Of a DNA stretch of 64,000 nt, positions 46,614-57,787 are shown piece by piece (the first letter of the stretch is position 1; every line of letters starts with the position of its first letter). A program made the translations under genes and the position numbers. The DNA is from Drechmeria coniospora (Eukaryota > Ascomycota > Sordariomycetes > Hypocreales > Ophiocordycipitaceae): contig NC_054389.1 in the NCBI RefSeq assembly GCF_001625195.1, forward strand, positions 10,970,520 through 11,034,519. Reading direction: 5' to 3'. A model generated the notes under the pieces. The model ran no database searches. It had not been told where the DNA came from and worked only from the letters and a program-made list of their open reading frames with translations.

Positions 46614-47316
46614 TCACTGCGTGGTTGATCCAACCTTCACTTGAGTCGCAGCTAATTGCTGGAGGAGGCTGGCGACCAGGCGGCTGACGGCACCGTCTGG
46701 GCCCAACAGGTCCGTTACCTTCTTCTGGTCCTCGGCCGACAGGGATGTGAGTTTGAGGCCTTTGAGAATACGACCGAAGAGACCGTTGTCGCCTAGAAGG
46801 CCGCTCAACAGCAGTTTGTCGGCGTCGTCGTATGTCGTGATTTTCGGGTTCTTGAGGAGACGGCTGAGAAGGCCGCCGTCGCCGAAGAGCAGGCTAAGCT
46901 GTTGCTTCTCTCCTACGCCGAGATCGGTCGGGTCGAGCTGGGCGACGAGACCGGACAAGACGCCTCCCTTGCCGACCGCCTTCTTGATCGCTTCCTTGAC
47001 CTGTTTCGTGAGACTCGAAAGGCTTTTGGTGAGCGACTTGAGGAGTTTGTCGACGGCACCAGTGCCTTTCTCGAGGCCGTCCAACTGGCTCACGTCCTTG
47101 AGCCCGACATCGCTGAGCACCTTCTTCAGGTCGACGGCACCGAGGGCTTGGGTCAGGGTGTTTCCCAAGTTGAGAGTGCCCGGCGTCCGAGCCTTGAGCT
47201 GCTTCTGATGATGGAAAGTCAGAAATCTCCGCCCGATTCAGCAGTCGAGGAACGCTTCTTACCTCGAGTGGCGCAGCCACGGCGAGAGCTGCGAGGAATG
47301 GAATATAGAACTTCAT
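46614..47316 (-). CDS. Small secreted Lys/Leu-rich helical protein, unknown function
   Basis: Model: complement(join(46614..47204, 47263..47316)), 214 residues. Exon 1 encodes a complete signal peptide, MKFYIPFLAALAVAAPLE. The 58-nt intron (GTAAGA..CTGAC..TCAG) is followed by KQLKARTPGTLNLGNTLTQ. The mature protein has no Cys and is dominated by amphipathic segments with Leu, Lys, Gly and Asp (SLTKSLSSLTKQVKEAIKKA; KQQLSLLFGDGGLLSRLLK; DADKLLLSGLLGDNGLFGRI; PDGAVSRLVASLLQQLAA). The LL-GDNGLFGRIL and LLFGDGGLLSRLL stretches look like degenerate internal repeats of about 35 residues. Probably an extracellular or cell-wall-associated protein; lack of Cys argues against a classic effector fold. 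The acceptor could lie 3 or 6 nt further on. Confidence 0.85.
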
Positions 47317-48976
47317 GTTGGAAGGAGTGATCTGAAAGCAAAAGGATGGACAAGGTAAAGACCGGCAGAGGAAGGCGCCTTCACGAACGTCGACGGTGCA
47401 GGGGCAAGGGGGGCGAAGATGTGCGAGATCAGGCGGCAGTTGAGAGCCGGGTCGACTCCTGTCTCTTATACATCGTCTCGTTTGGGGGGACTTGCTGATC
47501 GGCGCTGTTTACGAGCGCAAGCACGTGGTTGGGAGAGCCGGGAGGCATTGTGTAAGTCTACTCGCAGCTGTACAGGTACACACACCTTGCGTGCGTACGA
47601 GTGCATGCATGTCTCACGCACAAACGGCGACAAGTATGCAGGACATCATAATGAAGGCTCCTGCAACCGGCGGCGGGAGACTTTCGTGACGACTGACATT
47701 GGGGCCATTCCCGGCCATGCCGCTGGTCACTCACTGTTCGCCCCCGACACGTGAGCCTTGGACACCTTGAACGCGTTTCCTGAAGGCTCAGCAAGGAGTC
47801 GCGCCAAGATATGGTTGGATCCGACAGGAATTTGCCATTTTGACGGCGACGCATTCTTCTCCGCCGTCCGTCTCATGGGATTGGACGACTGAAGGTGTCC
47901 ATGTTCGGGGGGGTGCGCCGTCGGTAGTTATCGTCCAACGGCGGTGGTCCATTCGCGGGCGGCGCCCTCTAGTGCGGTCTCCCTTCATTCCTATGGCCGG
48001 CGAGCAGCTTGAGAGAGGCACAAGAGGGAGGGGGACTTGGTGAAGAGTCTCGGATTTCCCATCGCCAGTGCGGGCGAGACGAGCATCAGGGGCCCTCGGG
48101 GCTTCTTGTGGACAGGCGTCGTCCAAGTTTGGATGCATGGCGCCGGCGTCTATTTTTAAATCAAACAACAATAATAATACCAATAGTTTTGTCGGTACTA
48201 GTATTTAGTATTTTCACTCGACTCCCTTTGCTGTTCGCGACGCCCAGCCGATACTGCCGCTAGACGGACTGTTGGGACAGATGGCCGAATCATCGACTGG
48301 GCCGGATGGGCGGTAGGGACAGGTGGTCGGTCAAGACAGGTGGTCGGTCGGGACAGACGCAATGCTGATTGATTTTGACGGCACGTGTAAGGACAGGACA
48401 GACGACGGCCGCCAGTCTGGTATGCGTTTTCCGGCAAAACTCGATGCAGCAATTGTGGTGACGTGGGGTGAGATGCGGGAAGGCTCCGCTCCAACGCCAA
48501 GAGTCGTTGATTCTCGCATGGGTGGACGCGACAGGTGCTCGCAGTCCATGCTGTTATAATCAGGGGGCGAGCCTGTGGTTTTCGTGGCATTCTGCATTCC
48601 ATCGACGTGTGCCAACGTCACCCGGCATTTGTTATTGGACATGGTGCCGTTTGGGAAAGACCTGCCAATGGCGCCATCAGGGACGATCGGAAAATAATAC
48701 CATGTTGTCCATTGCAGAAGAGGTCATCATCATCATTGCATGGGTGTATCGAGGGAAATAGATGCGAGAGGAGAATGCACGATGACAGACCGAGCGACCT
48801 ATTCCGTGCTTTACTTGTTCCTCTCCGGAGTAACACTTGTTCCTTTGCGTGTATGCAGTCTGTACTGTAATTATTACCCCTCGACAGCCATATGAGGACA
48901 GACCAGTATGTACTTGTGCTCCGTACATGTACTTACATGTAGATGTAGATGCACGGGGTACGGAGTACAACGTACT

Positions 48977-48997
48977 TACGGAGTACAGTACTCCGTA
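48977..48997. repeat. Perfect inverted repeat of the 10-mer TACGGAGTAC
   Basis: TACGGAGTAC and its reverse complement GTACTCCGTA flank a single central A, a 21-nt perfect inverted repeat. Confidence 0.95.
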
Positions 48998-49198
48998 CAC
49001 CTACTTACTTACAGGTAATGTAATACATGTCATATTAACGAACGGGTCAGTGCGCCTGGCCAAGGTTTCGTAGGAATTCGGGACGATCGCATACGAGAGA
49101 CGGGAATAAGCAAACACAAAAATGTACATTTAGGTACATGCAGTGCTATACAGTACAGAGAACTGCCCAAGCCAATATACTAATAACTGTACGTTCCG

Positions 49199-49214
49199 TA
49201 CGGAGTACTCCGTA
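49199..49214. repeat. Perfect palindrome TACGGAGTACTCCGTA
   Basis: Second exact copy of the 16-bp palindrome seen at 28850-28865, preceded by CGTTCCG so that the left flank is also partly symmetrical. Confidence 0.95.
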
Positions 49215-51537
49215 AGTACATGTACTCCATTAGTACTTATGTACGTACTGTAGGTAGGTGTACAGTACATGTGCCGAGTACAAGAAGCCAATACGGAGCA
49301 CATGTAATTCTCCGTGCTCCGTACGGAGTAGTTGCACGTGAAATGCATGTACCTACTCCGTACAAAATCAATAATAATAAGTGCTTACTTGTTGTAGGTC
49401 ATGCCCTAGGTGCACAAGTATACTTGATGCTTAAACTGTGTACAAGACTCCTTTGTCCGAGAAGCATGTCCTAATCTGCATTTGCGGAGGGATAATTACC
49501 GGAGTACATGTACGAGAAATCGCAATGTACTGTCCTGCTGTAAGTACTTCCTGGAACAAGCACCACCTCGCTGGAGCAGGCAAGCACTTCGAGGTTGCGT
49601 CGGCGATGCGTCGCTGGTGCTGCAAAAGGCATCGTCACCTGACCGACAAGATGCCCATGGTCACGTGAGGATTCATTTTGTTCCATGGTGCTACGCCGTT
49701 ATCGACTATAATGTAGGTACATAGGTACCTCTTCGAACCAAGTATTAAGTATTATTATTTATTAATATTATAGCAAATGCAACATTGGGACGTACGAGAA
49801 CACACTTGCGAGTGCGTTGTGCTTCCTCCGTAATATTCCGTATCGTACTTGGATTTTTGGCTTGGTACGTATTACATGGTACTGGGATGAATGGTTCGTC
49901 AGCACATGCACTCCGTAATTACAAGACTGTGCAAAGACATGTGCCCAACCATAATCTCGGAGTGTTCCGTACAATCGTCTTTTCTCGGTGGCGAGTACGA
50001 GTACGAGAAAACTCAAAAGCAAGCAAGGCCATGACAACGCGATTTTTCTCATCCATCGACCGACCGCCCACCATGCATGTCACCACCTAGTATCCCCGTA
50101 CATGCTATTTCCTCACCCGGGCAATGTACAGTACGAGCATAGTGCGAGTACGACGTCATGCAGCGTGGCAACAGCAGCTTCGCTTCTCCACACGCGGCAG
50201 AACCTGCGGCCGAGTGGTGCTACTTGTAGGTCCGAACGGCACTCCTTCGGCGAGCCGCATGACGTTGGGAAGGGGACGAAGCCTACCGGCTAGGCGTGCC
50301 GTGCTTGTCCGTGTAGAAATGGCGAAGAATAAGCATATTGGCAGCAGATGGTGCGAGCAGTGGTCGAATCGCTGCGACGGACGGTGTCATGGTTTGCCTC
50401 GTGGGAAGCGTCGCCGGGAATAGCACATGGTCTCGCGTCGCAGTTAGATCCTCCCGTCGGGACTGGTGGGATGGAGGAATCGGTTCGGAAACAAATTGGT
50501 GCGAGGAAAATTGTCGCCGACAGGTCCGTCGCAAATCTTCGTCGGCGCCAAGGTCGGTCCCATGGTGCCCCGCCGTCTCAGCCGCCCGCTGTCTGCCTCT
50601 CCCATTCGACGTACAGGAATCCCTGTCGCTTACCGTTGCCAAGTAGGCCAGGGATTCCCGATGGACCGGTTTTGACGACCTGCCTATGCTGTCAGTGTGG
50701 GAACGGTGGTGGAGATGGCCCATTTCCTACCAGCGTTCGGAGGAGGGCTGTACCTAACTGTACGAGTCGGATTTTGCTCCTCCAACGGTCGTGCTACTCA
50801 TGCCTGTGGAGTTACCCCATGATAGTGGATGGAATATGGCCATTCAACGACCAGGCCGCCGCCCGATGGTGGGATCATGGATTCTTCCTACGGCGTAGCA
50901 GCACACGAGTCGAATACAACCAGGACGGGAGCAAGTACGGAGTACGGAATACAGTACTTGCTTGCTTTGGCGTGCATGTACGAGTACGGTAGGAGTACTC
51001 CTACGTGTGCACCTGTCACGACGAGTACAAGTTCGGTACATGCCGGCAACACTATCAGCATGCAGGCACCTACGCATTCGCGCATCATGCTCAATCACCT
51101 CGAGTATCTCCTTGTACTCCCGCACACCGACCTACGGTGCTCCGTACTGCGTGGTACATGTACACGAACCCTAACACATGCCAAAATGCAGCAAGTACCT
51201 AGCTACTGTAGTAGGCAAGTGCAATTTGCCCATCAGCATCCGCACCCGCCCGCTTACCTGCTCGTGTACAAAGTGCGTCGATGCGTGTGTAAGTAGCAAG
51301 TACAAGTACTTGAGCAAATACATGGAAAGGTACCGACGTACTGTAGGAGGATGCCCGAGTTCCTCCGTGATGGCAACTATAATGCAACCGTGGAGTGTTC
51401 AGGATCCGCCGACGATGGGATCATGAAGCTGGGACCCATCCGGGGCCTCGAGAACAAAAGGTGTGCCAGCCGCCGGGCAGACGACGAGACGGTCAGCACG
51501 TCACAGCACCAAAACTCTTCGTTCTTCGCCAACGCAA

Positions 51538-51590
51538 TTGATCGGCCCAGGTCGATCACGGTCGATCAACTTTGATCAAATTTGATCAAC
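51538..51590. promoter_or_regulatory. Cluster of GATC(A) sites before the phosphoesterase gene
   Basis: Five GATC cores lie within about 50 bp, two inside TTTGATCAAA and TTTGATCAAC side by side at 51571-51590, ending 40 bp before the start codon. The regular spacing (10 bp between several) resembles a multi-site binding element. Function is inferred only. Confidence 0.4.
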
Positions 51591-51630
51591 GTCCATCAAG
51601 GTCTTCCCAGAGGACCCCGGACAGGACGAC

Positions 51631-54125
51631 ATGGTGCACTCGCTCGCCCTCGTCGGCGGGCTTGCGGCCCTGCTGACGGGCGTCTTGGCCTGCGGCGACA
51701 GCGACTCCTGCTACGGCCCGACGAACGCGGTCGAGCATGTTCGCCAGGTGAAGCGCATGCAGCCGGGCGTCCCTCACGCCGCCTACGGACCCAAGGGGCC
51801 CTTGGAATGGGGGCAGGTCAACTTTCTCCATACCGTGAGTCTCTCTCTCTCCCATCGTCATCGTCGACGGCTTCCCTGTTGGCGACGGAGAGGCTGTCGA
51901 CCCAGTCGCTACCATCGCTGCGAATCGCCAGGCTGACGAGCGACGTTCCTCAGACCGACACCCACGGGTGGCTCGAGGGCCACCTCAAGGAGAAAAACTA
52001 TGGCGCCGACTGGGGTGACTTCGTTACCTTTACCCGTCGCATGAAGCGTACCGCTGCCAAGAGAGGCGTCGATCTCCTCCTCATCGACACGGGCGACCTT
52101 CACGACGGCAACGGCCTCTCGGATGCGACCCCGATCGATGGCACCATGTCGATGCCCATCTTCGATGAGCTCGAGTATGACTTGCTCACCATCGGTACGT
52201 TCCTTTCTTACCCTCCGAGAACTCCTCGCCCGGCACGACAAACGGTCTCTGACCCGTTCCCTTCAGGCAACCATGAGCTCTACGTATCCGAGGTTTCCTA
52301 TCAAATGTTCAACGAGTACGCTCGCAGATGGGGAGACAGGTACATCACCTCCAACGTCAAGGTCTTGAACAAGACGTCCGGCCAGCACGAGTACGTCGGC
52401 AAGACGCACCGCTACTTCACCACCCGTCACGGCCTTCGCGTCATGGCCTTTGGTGTGCTCTTCGACTTTGTTAGTGAGTCATTCCCGAGCGTGCCGCCCC
52501 CTTCTGCCGCACGCGTGTGCGTGTGCATGCGCGCGTGCTTGTCGTCTTGCTTGCTTCCTTTCTTGACCGAGCAACGGCCCCTAATGCGTACGACGCAGGG
52601 AACTCGAACGCATCCATCATCCTCAAGGCCCAAGACATGATCAAGGAGCCTTGGTTCTTGGATGCCTTGACCACCAAGGACCCCATCGACATGTTCATCC
52701 TCTTCGGCCACAATCCTGCCCACCCCAGCAACCCCGTCAGCACCTTCAAGCTCGTCTTCGATGAAATCCGCAAGGTGCACCCCAAGACGCCCATCCAGAT
52801 TTTCGGTGGCCATTCCCACGTTCGCGACTTTGCCGTCTACGACGAGTCGTCGGTCGCCATCGCCTCCGGTCGCTACTGCGAAACCCTCGGCTGGGTTTCC
52901 ATGACGGGCTTCGACGAATCCAACAGCGCCTTCGATGGGTCCGAGAAGCCTCGGTGTTCCCTCCATCCCTCACGGCCGGCCTTGGACAACTCGACGTCCC
53001 CTTTCCTCTACTCTCGCCGCTACCTCGATTGGAACCGGAAGACGTTCATCTATCATTCCAACAGCCACGAACTCCATTACGATCGCCGTGCCGGCAAGAA
53101 GGTCACCGACAAAATCTCCAAGACGCGCCATGTCCTGAAGCTCGGCGACGTCGCCGGCTGCGCGCCCCAGGACTGGTGCATGTCCTGTGCGCCCATGGAA
53201 GACTTGAACAAGAACATCTATACCGGCCTCATGTCCCCCGCCATGTCTGCCATGGTCGTCAACAAGACCCGTGCCGACAAACCCCGGATCATTCTCGCCA
53301 ACACGGGCGCCATCCGTTTCGACCTTCACAAAGGTCCCTTCACGTACGACGACAACTTCATCGTCTCACCCTTCCGCGACGTATTCCTCTACATTCCCGA
53401 CGTCCCCTTCAAGCTGGCCTCCCAGGTCATTCGCAAGTGAGTTTTGCGCCTTGTCAACTGGCCGACGAAGCAGCTGACGACGACGACCATCAGACTCAAC
53501 CTCGGTCCTGTGGCCAAGCGAGAACTTGCCTCGATGGCGAATCCCCTCGATTCCTGCACCGACCCTTCTCTCGGCTACCTGAGTCGCCGTGACATGCGCG
53601 AGACGCGGGGCGTCGTGCGCCGCCAGGAGATTGTCGTCCCAGGCTATACCACCACGGACGATTGGGGCACTGATGGTACGCCTGCATGCTTCTTGGACTG
53701 GCAATTGATGCATCGTCGCAGACTTGGCTGACATGTGCAGGCGATGACACGGAGCACTCCGAGATCCCCAGCTACGAGATTCCGCCTTACTGGGAGACGC
53801 GGGCGTCGTTCCCCGACGACGGCAGCGACCCGGAGACGGTGGATCTCGTCTTTTTCGACTTGTCCGTACCATTTCCCCCAGACTCGAGACTGTGACTAAC
53901 GGCTCTCAGCATCGAGAAACTCGTCCTGAATGATCTTGGCGCCGGCTACACGCACGAAATGGTCCAGTGCTACGTGGACTGCAACTTTTCGTCCCAAGGT
54001 AGGCAACCCCATGGTTTGTCATCGGTCGGGGTTTCCCATCAGCAGCTAACGGGGGTGCAGATTTCATGCTTCCGTACGCGAGGCTCGCGTGGTCGGAAAA
54101 CAAGGACAACTGCCCCGTCATGTGA
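51631..54125 (+). CDS. Secreted calcineurin-like metallophosphoesterase / 5'-nucleotidase family protein
   Basis: Model: join(51631..51834, 51954..52194, 52267..52473, 52599..53436, 53494..53675, 53741..53861, 53910..53998, 54061..54125), eight exons, 648 residues. Signal peptide about 1-20 (MVHSLALVGGLAALLTGVLA). Metallophosphoesterase motifs in order: DTHGW (about 70), LLLIDTGDLHDGNG, GNHEL (Gly codon split by intron 2), LFGHNPAHP and IFGGHSHVRDF. A 5'-nucleotidase-like C-terminal domain follows (IILANTGAIRFDLHKGPF). The tail has paired Cys (DWCMSC, VQCYVDCNF) and ends ENKDNCPVM. Metal-binding Asp, His and Asn residues are all present. Likely secreted or vacuolar; it hydrolyses a phosphoester of unknown identity, nucleotide or other. 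The intron at 53862-53909 is only 48 nt with donor GTCCGT. Confidence 0.9.
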
Positions 54126-54402
54126 GCCTTCACTTCAGCCTTTCGTCGTCAAGCACGATGACGGGCAAGAACGGACGAGAGCTGGCCACTCGTGGCGAAC
54201 GAATGCTACGCAAGACGTAGTGGATACGTGCGATCTAGGTGGGGAGGCTAAAGCACACAATGCATAGGCCGATGATACGAGGCACGTTGCCCTGGGGAGA
54301 AGACTCATGGCAAAGTAACTGGTTACATGCTCCACCCTTATGCTTCTAGTTCTATATATATTCTAGTAATACTTTCCGTCCTTGCCTGCGATGGCGATGC
54401 AG

Positions 54403-55614
54403 CTAGTAGCAAACACGGCCCTTCATCAAAACCCTGGCTGTCCTCAGCAGTTCGGCCGATTCGATGCGCCCGCCGTTCACCACGGTCCCGACAGGGAGCC
54501 TCCCGCTTGGATGCGCCAGCGTGAGGGTACGCTGAACCGTCTTTCCGCGCTGCATCATGAGCCCGGCCGCCAGGGTGCCGCGGATATGGGCCGAGGCGGC
54601 GAGGCACAGCGCCAAGGTGAGGGGCATAGCCTTGTGCGGCTGGCCCATGGACATGGCGAGGCAGCGGATGTCGACGTCGGCTGGGGTGTCAGCCGGCGGG
54701 AACAGGAGGACAATCTTGGGCACGCTCTCGGTGTCGGGATCGAGGCCCATGAGGGAGGCGCCGACGCGGCGGACGGTGTCGAGGTGGGCCTTGAGGGGCG
54801 CGTTCGTATCGATCGACGACGGCGTGAGGGAGGAGGCTTCGGTGGGGTCGAGACCAAGGCTTTGGGTGGAGACGAAGACGCCCGGATTGCCGACGTCGAT
54901 CAGGGATGCCTTCACCGTCTCTCCACTCGGCAGCTCCAGCACGTCGACGGTGTTCCCCGTGGGTAGCGCGGCACCGGTCTTGGCGCCGGTCGGGTCGACA
55001 AATCGCAGTGTGATGGGGGAGTTGGTGCCGGGCACGCCGTCCATGGCAAAGTCGCCACGAGGGGCGTACGATGGCGGATCACCGTCGATCCGGAAACGCG
55101 AGACGACGACCTTGCTCGTGTTGGTGTTGAGGCAGCGCAGCTCGGCCCAGCGATGGCCACAGTCGTCGTCGGCGGTGACGAGCGCCGACTTCCGAGCGGC
55201 AGGGACGAGGGCGAGATCCCAGGCGGCGGGACCAACCATGGCCGACATGTTGCCGCAGTTTCCGGCGAGGTCGAGACGGCCGTCGCGAATGCCGACCTGG
55301 ACGAAGGTGTAGTCGACGTCGACGTCGGCGCTCGAGGGCGGGGCAAGGACGATGACCTTGGAGGTGGACGAGAGGCCGGAGCCGATACCGTCAAGCTGAC
55401 GGCCGAAGTGCGGGTCCGGCGAACCCATGGCTGGAGGTAGGACGTCCGGCCAGCGCGGCTCGGGGGGTAGGTCGGAGCGAAGGATGACGAGGCCGTTGGA
55501 GGTGCCGCCGCGGACGAACCAGGCTGGAAAGCTGCGGCTGTGGATGGCCCGACTGGTGAAGGCAAAGGGGAGGCGCCTTGGCCGGGCCCCGAGGCGAAGG
55601 GCAACGGCGGTCAT
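54403..55614 (-). CDS. PrpF-family isomerase (4-oxalomesaconate tautomerase/methylaconitate isomerase-like)
   Basis: Single exon, 403 residues from MTAVALRLGARPRRLPFAF. The N-terminus is Arg-rich and lacks acidic residues, as in a mitochondrial presequence. PrpF motifs: PAWFVRGGTSNGLVI, GSPDPHFGRQLDGIGSGLSS TSKV, GNCGNMSAMVGPAAWD, and IDVGNPGVFV. The GNCGN segment holds the catalytic-type Cys of this diaminopimelate-epimerase-like fold. The C-terminus LAHPSGRLPVGTVVNGGRIE SAELLRTARVLMKGRVCY fits. Family members isomerise unsaturated tricarboxylates (methylcitrate cycle, aromatic degradation); the fungal substrate is not known to me. An upstream in-frame ATG at 55731 would add 39 residues and is less likely. 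No methylcitrate or aromatic genes are nearby. Confidence 0.92.
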   Translation of the reverse strand: MTAVALRLGARPRRLPFAFTSRAIHSRSFPAWFVRGGTSNGLVILRSDLPPEPRWPDVLPPAMGSPDPHFGRQLDGIGSGLSSTSKVIVLAPPSSADVDVDYTFVQVGIRDGRLDLAGNCGNMSAMVGPAAWDLALVPAARKSALVTADDDCGHRWAELRCLNTNTSKVVVSRFRIDGDPPSYAPRGDFAMDGVPGTNSPITLRFVDPTGAKTGAALPTGNTVDVLELPSGETVKASLIDVGNPGVFVSTQSLGLDPTEASSLTPSSIDTNAPLKAHLDTVRRVGASLMGLDPDTESVPKIVLLFPPADTPADVDIRCLAMSMGQPHKAMPLTLALCLAASAHIRGTLAAGLMMQRGKTVQRTLTLAHPSGRLPVGTVVNGGRIESAELLRTARVLMKGRVCY

Positions 55615-56256
55615 GCCAGGTTGGGCGTCGGAGAAGGGACTCGTTCGGACAAGAAGAGAGCAGGTAGCCGTGGCGGTGGCGACGTGCGAGCACAACGTGT
55701 ACGCAACCCACATCTCCGAATACTGTGTCAAGAAGTGAAGAGTGAGACCGCCAAGGTGACGATCGGGCCGGCGTTTCGTTTTACCGCCTTGCCTCGCATG
55801 CGATTCAATCCATACCTTCCTCGGTGAAGGACGGAGTAGGGATGAGGAAGGCGAGAGGAGGGGCAGTTGCCTCGGCAGGAAAGTTCAACTCGATGACCTC
55901 ATGTGGCGTTCGAGATGGGTCGTGCCTTCCCGCTCGGTTCGGTGCAGTCATCCGACGAGCTAACAGGCGGCAGGTACGGATTACGGAGAACGTCCATCCG
56001 AGGCAGAGTACAGTAAGTACTCATGTACATGTCATAAGTACAACTACAATGCACAACTACTGTACAATTGGACAGCTACTAAATAATTACTTACTTATAC
56101 TCCGTGTACCAACATTTCACAAATAATGTCGTGAAGCTCATCATCTTTGGTGGACCTCACGCGACTGTCTCTCAGATATTCCGCTGCTCACTTGTATTGG
56201 TTCCCTCATGATAGCTGTAGCTTTCTGCGTGTGCATGCTCGCCGCCCACTCACGGC
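55615..56256. other. Intergenic, PrpF promoter and GGCT 3' flank
   Basis: About 640 bp. A short GTAC-word patch at 55995-56105 (AAGTACTCATGTACATGTC, ACTCCGTGTACC) is the only visible structure. Confidence 0.6.
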
Positions 56257-56865
56257 TCAGGCCCTCCAGTGTCTCCTCATGACACGATCGGCGTACGCCC
56301 GATCGAGGCCCCAGTTCTCCACGGCATCTTCGATTCCCCTCTCCATCCTCTGCACGTACTCCTCCCTCGGCGGACCCTCGGCCACGCGCTTCCTGTCGAC
56401 GTAGACCAAGGCCGTCGCTCGCCCGCTGCCGATGCCGTACTCTTCCCGGCCCGCCCACTGAATGTAGTCGCAGCGCATCTTCTCGTACGCCCACGGCACG
56501 CCTTCGCACGCGTCCAGGCTCCCCTCGTCCCGCGGCGGCAGCAGATACAGCAGGCCGTACACCCGGTCACTGCCCTCGGGTCCGGAGAAAGCCGGCTCTG
56601 CTGCCGGCTGCTGAACGACGTTGGCATAGCCCCTCTCGTTGATGATCCATCGCCAGCCATCGAGATAGCCGAGTCCGACGGGGGTCGAGTGAGGGCACCG
56701 CTGCCGCATCTGCTCGGTCGACAGGTTGCTGCCGTACGCAAAGTAGAGGATCTCGTGTCTATTCTCCTGCGTCACCGTCATGAAACTGTCCTGCGACCGC
56801 TGGCTGTCCTCGAACGTATCCATCTCGGCCTCGTCTGCGGGAGGGCGGCAGCGCATTTCGTTCAT
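56257..56865 (-). CDS. Gamma-glutamylcyclotransferase-like protein (AIG2/GGCT fold)
   Basis: Single exon in this model, 202 residues, start at MNEMRCRPPADEAEMDTF. The hallmark FAYGSNLS lies at 42-49, followed by GYLDGWRWIINERGYANVV and DRVYGLLYLLPPRDEGSLDA CEGVP, where the Glu of CEGV is the expected catalytic acid, then YEKM, and TALVYVDR. This fold releases 5-oxoproline from gamma-glutamyl amino acids in glutathione turnover. The start is uncertain: the frame stays open upstream to 57165 through the GTAGGTCTGG repeats, and Met16 or Met29 are also possible starts. Confidence 0.85.
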   Translation of the reverse strand: MNEMRCRPPADEAEMDTFEDSQRSQDSFMTVTQENRHEILYFAYGSNLSTEQMRQRCPHSTPVGLGYLDGWRWIINERGYANVVQQPAAEPAFSGPEGSDRVYGLLYLLPPRDEGSLDACEGVPWAYEKMRCDYIQWAGREEYGIGSGRATALVYVDRKRVAEGPPREEYVQRMERGIEDAVENWGLDRAYADRVMRRHWRA

Positions 56866-57787
56866 CGGGACGCCGTGCCCGTCGATCGACAGAGTGGAAA
56901 CGGTTGGAAGTGGGTGTGGCCGAGAGGAGGGATGGAAGGGACGGCAGGTATGAGTAGGAATAAGTAGGTCTGGGTAGGTCTGGGTAGGTCTGGGTAGGTC
57001 TGGCTGGATAGGTATGGGTAGGAGTGCGAGTAATTTGTCAATGATGAAGCATCGTCCGAGGGCCGACGACACCCACCGCCATTGCTTAGCATGGGCTGAC
57101 ACCAAGGCTCTGGCGACAGGGGCCCCAGCCTTGCAGGCCGCGGAGGCCTCTTCCAACGCCGCCATCCTCGCCGCCTCCTCGCCACCTCCTCACCACATGT
57201 AGGTTCCGATTTGCCCGTTCACAGTGGCAGACAGTGTCATGCACTGGTTCTGCGGCGTGCTTCCCCGGAACAAGAAGCGACGTCCGTACCCCAATACGCT
57301 GCTGGGCAAACCGCACGCGTGCACTTCGCCCTCGTCAAGACAGCTGCAGATGACAAATGTCACACCAAGTCACGACCCGAGATCACACGTCACGCGAACG
57401 AGGAAGTGACGAGTTGGTAATCGTAAAGTCATTACTCGCTAATGTACATGCTAGCTAGGTGGTTGGTGACTAGGTATGTAATACACATCTCTCGAGCGTC
57501 GTCGGTGAAGCCTCATCTCGTCCATCATTGGCAACCGATCCTCCGTGGAAAACTTCCCCCAAACTCTGGCCGCCCATCCATCGTCGTTGTCGTCGTCGTC
57601 GTCGTCGTCGTCGGCCCATCCACTCCGGTGGCGCCGTCTACCATTAAACGCGGCTGCCCGTCGCCAGTTTGCGCGCCGCCCGTCGACGCAGCGTCGGGTT
57701 GCCCGGCCGGGTGCCTGCCCGGCCGCGCGCGGTAAGTTGCATTAAGAAAAGGGTACGTGTCGGGTCGAAAGAAGAAGAAAAGGCGTC
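56866..57787. other. Intergenic, GGCT promoter and STE11 3' flank
   Basis: Contains the decamer repeat at 56964 and a (CGT)n tract at 57581-57614. No supported coding frame, though the GGCT frame stays open to 57165. Confidence 0.6.
56964..57004. repeat. Decamer tandem repeat GTAGGTCTGG
   Basis: Four perfect tandem copies of GTAGGTCTGG, followed by a related GGATAGGTATGGGTAGGAG, about 100 bp upstream of the GGCT start codon. Confidence 0.9.

Larger units (their letters stand above)
47317..51630. other. 4.3-kb gene-free region
   Basis: Apart from the 61-64 kb end, the longest spacer in the window. GTAC-word fields occur at 48880-49430, 49490-50130 and 50930-51340, separated by GC-richer stretches without convincing frames. 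Frames at 50348-50992, 48198-48602 and 47788-48183 lack motifs and splice logic. It contains two perfect inverted-word palindromes. A distant promoter or non-coding transcripts are possible but not visible. Confidence 0.6.

Noticed and set aside
53862..53909. 48-nt intron as a possible sequencing error instead of an intron
   Set aside because: It has a perfect GACTAAC branch site and CTCAG acceptor and restores VFFDF-IEKLVLND in frame, so an intron is the better explanation.
54403..55731. Longer PrpF start at 55731
   Set aside because: The added 39 residues are unlike the family, and the downstream Met gives a presequence-like start; the longer form cannot be excluded.
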